NCBI GenBank assembly: GCA_021464525.1
Contig: JADRCO010000453.1
Coordinates: 1 to 33,395, forward strand
DNA length: 33,395 nucleotides
DNA from: Rhizophagus sp. LPA8_4_AMF
Taxonomy: Eukaryota > Glomeromycota > Glomeromycetes > Glomerales > Glomeraceae
Direction of reading: 5' to 3'
Both the position numbers and the translations under genes were made by a program. Each line of letters opens with the position of its first letter. Positions within the stretch are counted from its first letter, which is position 1. Below the pieces are notes generated by a model that did no database searches, was not told where the DNA came from, and saw nothing but the letters and a program-made list of their open reading frames with translations. Shown here in pieces: positions 32,065 through 33,395 of this stretch.

Positions 32065-33183
32065 TCAACATGTTACATTCAATTTGTTAAAACAGCTTTT
32101 ACAAATATAAAATTAGTTATATTATAAACAAATTTGTTAAAAATTTTCAATTTATAAAAAAATAAAACAGAAAGTAAAAACCTTAAATTAAATTATAAAG
32201 TATATTATATCTTTCAAAGTAACAAACAAAGTATATATATAATATATACATAGTATTACTTGTATTTAATACTACAACTCTTTCTAGTTTAAAACTTATA
32301 TATTAAACAATTATTAAGAATTAACAGTAATTTTTGATAATTTATAATTAACTGCAAAATTATAACTTATACAAAATTTCCCTTGCAGTAGGATTCTGGA
32401 TATCTCTAAAACAAGTCATAATTCATACTTTTAGAGCAAACATCTTTATTTATTAATTGTAAAATTTAACATTTGTACAAAAATAAATCAAAATCAAATT
32501 ATAAATAAAATAATAAAAAATAAAGCTAAATAGTCTCCTAGTAAGATATTATCAAAAAATAGCAAATTTAAAAAATAAACTATAAATTACTAACACTCCC
32601 TAGATTTTCTTTAAATCCATATAATATAAAGTGATAAATACAACTATGCTAACTAACTAATAAGTATAAATCCCAATATTACAATTAGATAGATACCCTA
32701 CTAAAGCAATTATAATAGTACTTACTGTTAGACATTTTGTAAAATTCTTGAAGTGATTAAACTAAGATAAATCCTAAGTAATTAAAAGTTCCATCTAATT
32801 CAAATAAGTAGAAACTGATTCAGTATGTTGTAATAAAGAAGTTGAAGTATAGTAATCATATAGTTATCCAAAAAAAAAGAAAAACATTTCATAGAAGGAA
32901 ATAAGTCACACTTTTAAAGCAAATATAGCATAACATCTTTATCTTTATTTATTAAATGCAAAAATTAATATATGTACAAAATAGAATAAAATAAAAATAA
33001 AAATAAAATAAACTAAAAATAAAGCTAAATCGTCTTCTAGAAAAATATTCCAAAAATAGAAATTTAAAATTAATTATAATTAATTAACACTTTCTAGATC
33101 ACTCTCAAAATCCTTATGAAATTAATAAACATAACTATGCTAACTAATCAATATCTATTATTGTATTGTACTGATTATATCAG
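32065..33183. other. AT-rich region holding a degenerate direct-repeat pair
   Basis: No gene is supported. The region is very AT-rich and contains two related segments, listed as a repeat pair, about 490 bp apart. Confidence 0.5.
32413..33158. repeat. pair of degenerate direct repeats, about 250 bp each
   Basis: Segments 32413-32668 and 32903-33158 share an ordered series of matches: AAGTCA, then ACTTTTA(G/A)AGCAAA, CATCTTTAT..TTATTTATTAA, TGTACAAAA, AATAAAGCTAAAT(A/C)GTC, TAACACT, CTAGAT and CAACTATGCTAACTAA or ATAACTATGCTAACTAA. They look like an old duplication of one unit or two copies of one AT-rich repeat family. No clean ends or target-site duplications are seen. Confidence 0.65.
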
Positions 33184-33395
33184 ATGTTTAATGAAAAAAA
33201 AGGTGGCACTAGATATATTTTGAATGACGACCTTGTTTTGATCAGCTACCATCTTAACGAGCCAAAATACCTATATCTTAAATCTAGATATCAGATAATT
33301 GCAAATAGCCCAAAACCATATCATGAAGATATCACATTCCGGGCAATAAAGCCTGATAAAATTCCAAAGATAGATTCGTTTTCTCCAGAAAGAGG
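33184..33395 (+). CDS. unidentified ORF, 5' part only, runs off the window
   Basis: An ATG at 33184, four codons after an in-frame TGA at 33172, opens a frame of 70 codons that is still open at the window end. It begins [17 protein letters not shown] and continues with [17 protein letters not shown]. Its GC content is higher than the preceding kilobase, and its composition is protein-like with few homopolymers, which argues for real coding. I do not recognise a family. It could be an ordinary host gene, a member of a gene family, or part of a transposon lying beyond the window. Confidence 0.5.
   Translation, partial: MFNEKKGGTRYILNDDLVLISYHLNEPKYLYLKSRYQIIANSPKPYHEDITFRAIKPDKIPKIDSFSPER

Noticed and set aside
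32413-33158. Repeat pair as the terminal repeats of an LTR element
   Set aside because: There are no defined ends, target duplication or internal coding region, and the copies are diverged and only about 490 bp apart.
1-33395. tRNA, rRNA and CRISPR features
   Set aside because: I saw no tRNA arm consensus, no rRNA-like stretch and no regularly spaced repeat array on either strand. This was by eye; a covariance-model scan would be decisive.

Overview
The window looks like nuclear DNA of a fungus, most probably an arbuscular mycorrhizal fungus close to Rhizophagus (Glomeromycotina). The reasons are an extremely AT-rich background, short GT-AG introns of about 70-120 bases, a divergent F-box/leucine-rich protein of the kind greatly expanded in these fungi, and a huge RNF213-type gene. 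The lineage call is inference; no marker gene in the window settles it.

Layout. (1) 1372-1944, minus: a complete, intronless Rho GTPase with an unusual acidic, three-cysteine tail. (2) 2687-2955, plus: a tentative two-exon small secreted peptide. (3) 3046-4290, minus: an F-box protein. (4) 5379-8773, minus: a four-exon, membrane-anchored family GH35 beta-galactosidase; its start lies beside a run of 33 A/T pairs. (5) 9787-24489, plus: a seven-exon gene for a 4741-residue RNF213 (mysterin)-like protein with an N-terminal CBM20-like domain, a dynein-like AAA+ core and an RZ-type zinc finger, but no visible RING finger. (6) 26616-27696 and 29340-30802, plus: two tandem six-exon genes for four-helix membrane proteins (MARVEL-like). 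They share all intron phases and two exon lengths. (7) 31744-32064: a 321-bp non-coding hAT-type MITE with a perfect 8-bp target duplication. (8) 32413-33158: a degenerate pair of direct repeats. (9) 33184 to the window end: the start of an unidentified ORF.

The genes form no evident pathway. The GH35 and RNF213 genes are divergent and share about 1 kb of upstream DNA. The Rho protein would act in polarity and wall growth, the beta-galactosidase in cell-surface or wall glycan processing, the RNF213 protein in ubiquitin signalling, and the F-box protein as an SCF adaptor. The most striking item is the RNF213 protein. Its RZ finger keeps the spacing and the presumed catalytic Cys and His, yet replaces one expected zinc-binding His by a Cys elsewhere, and the canonical RING is absent. 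All exon joins were worked out by hand from splice signals and reading-frame continuity, without transcript data.
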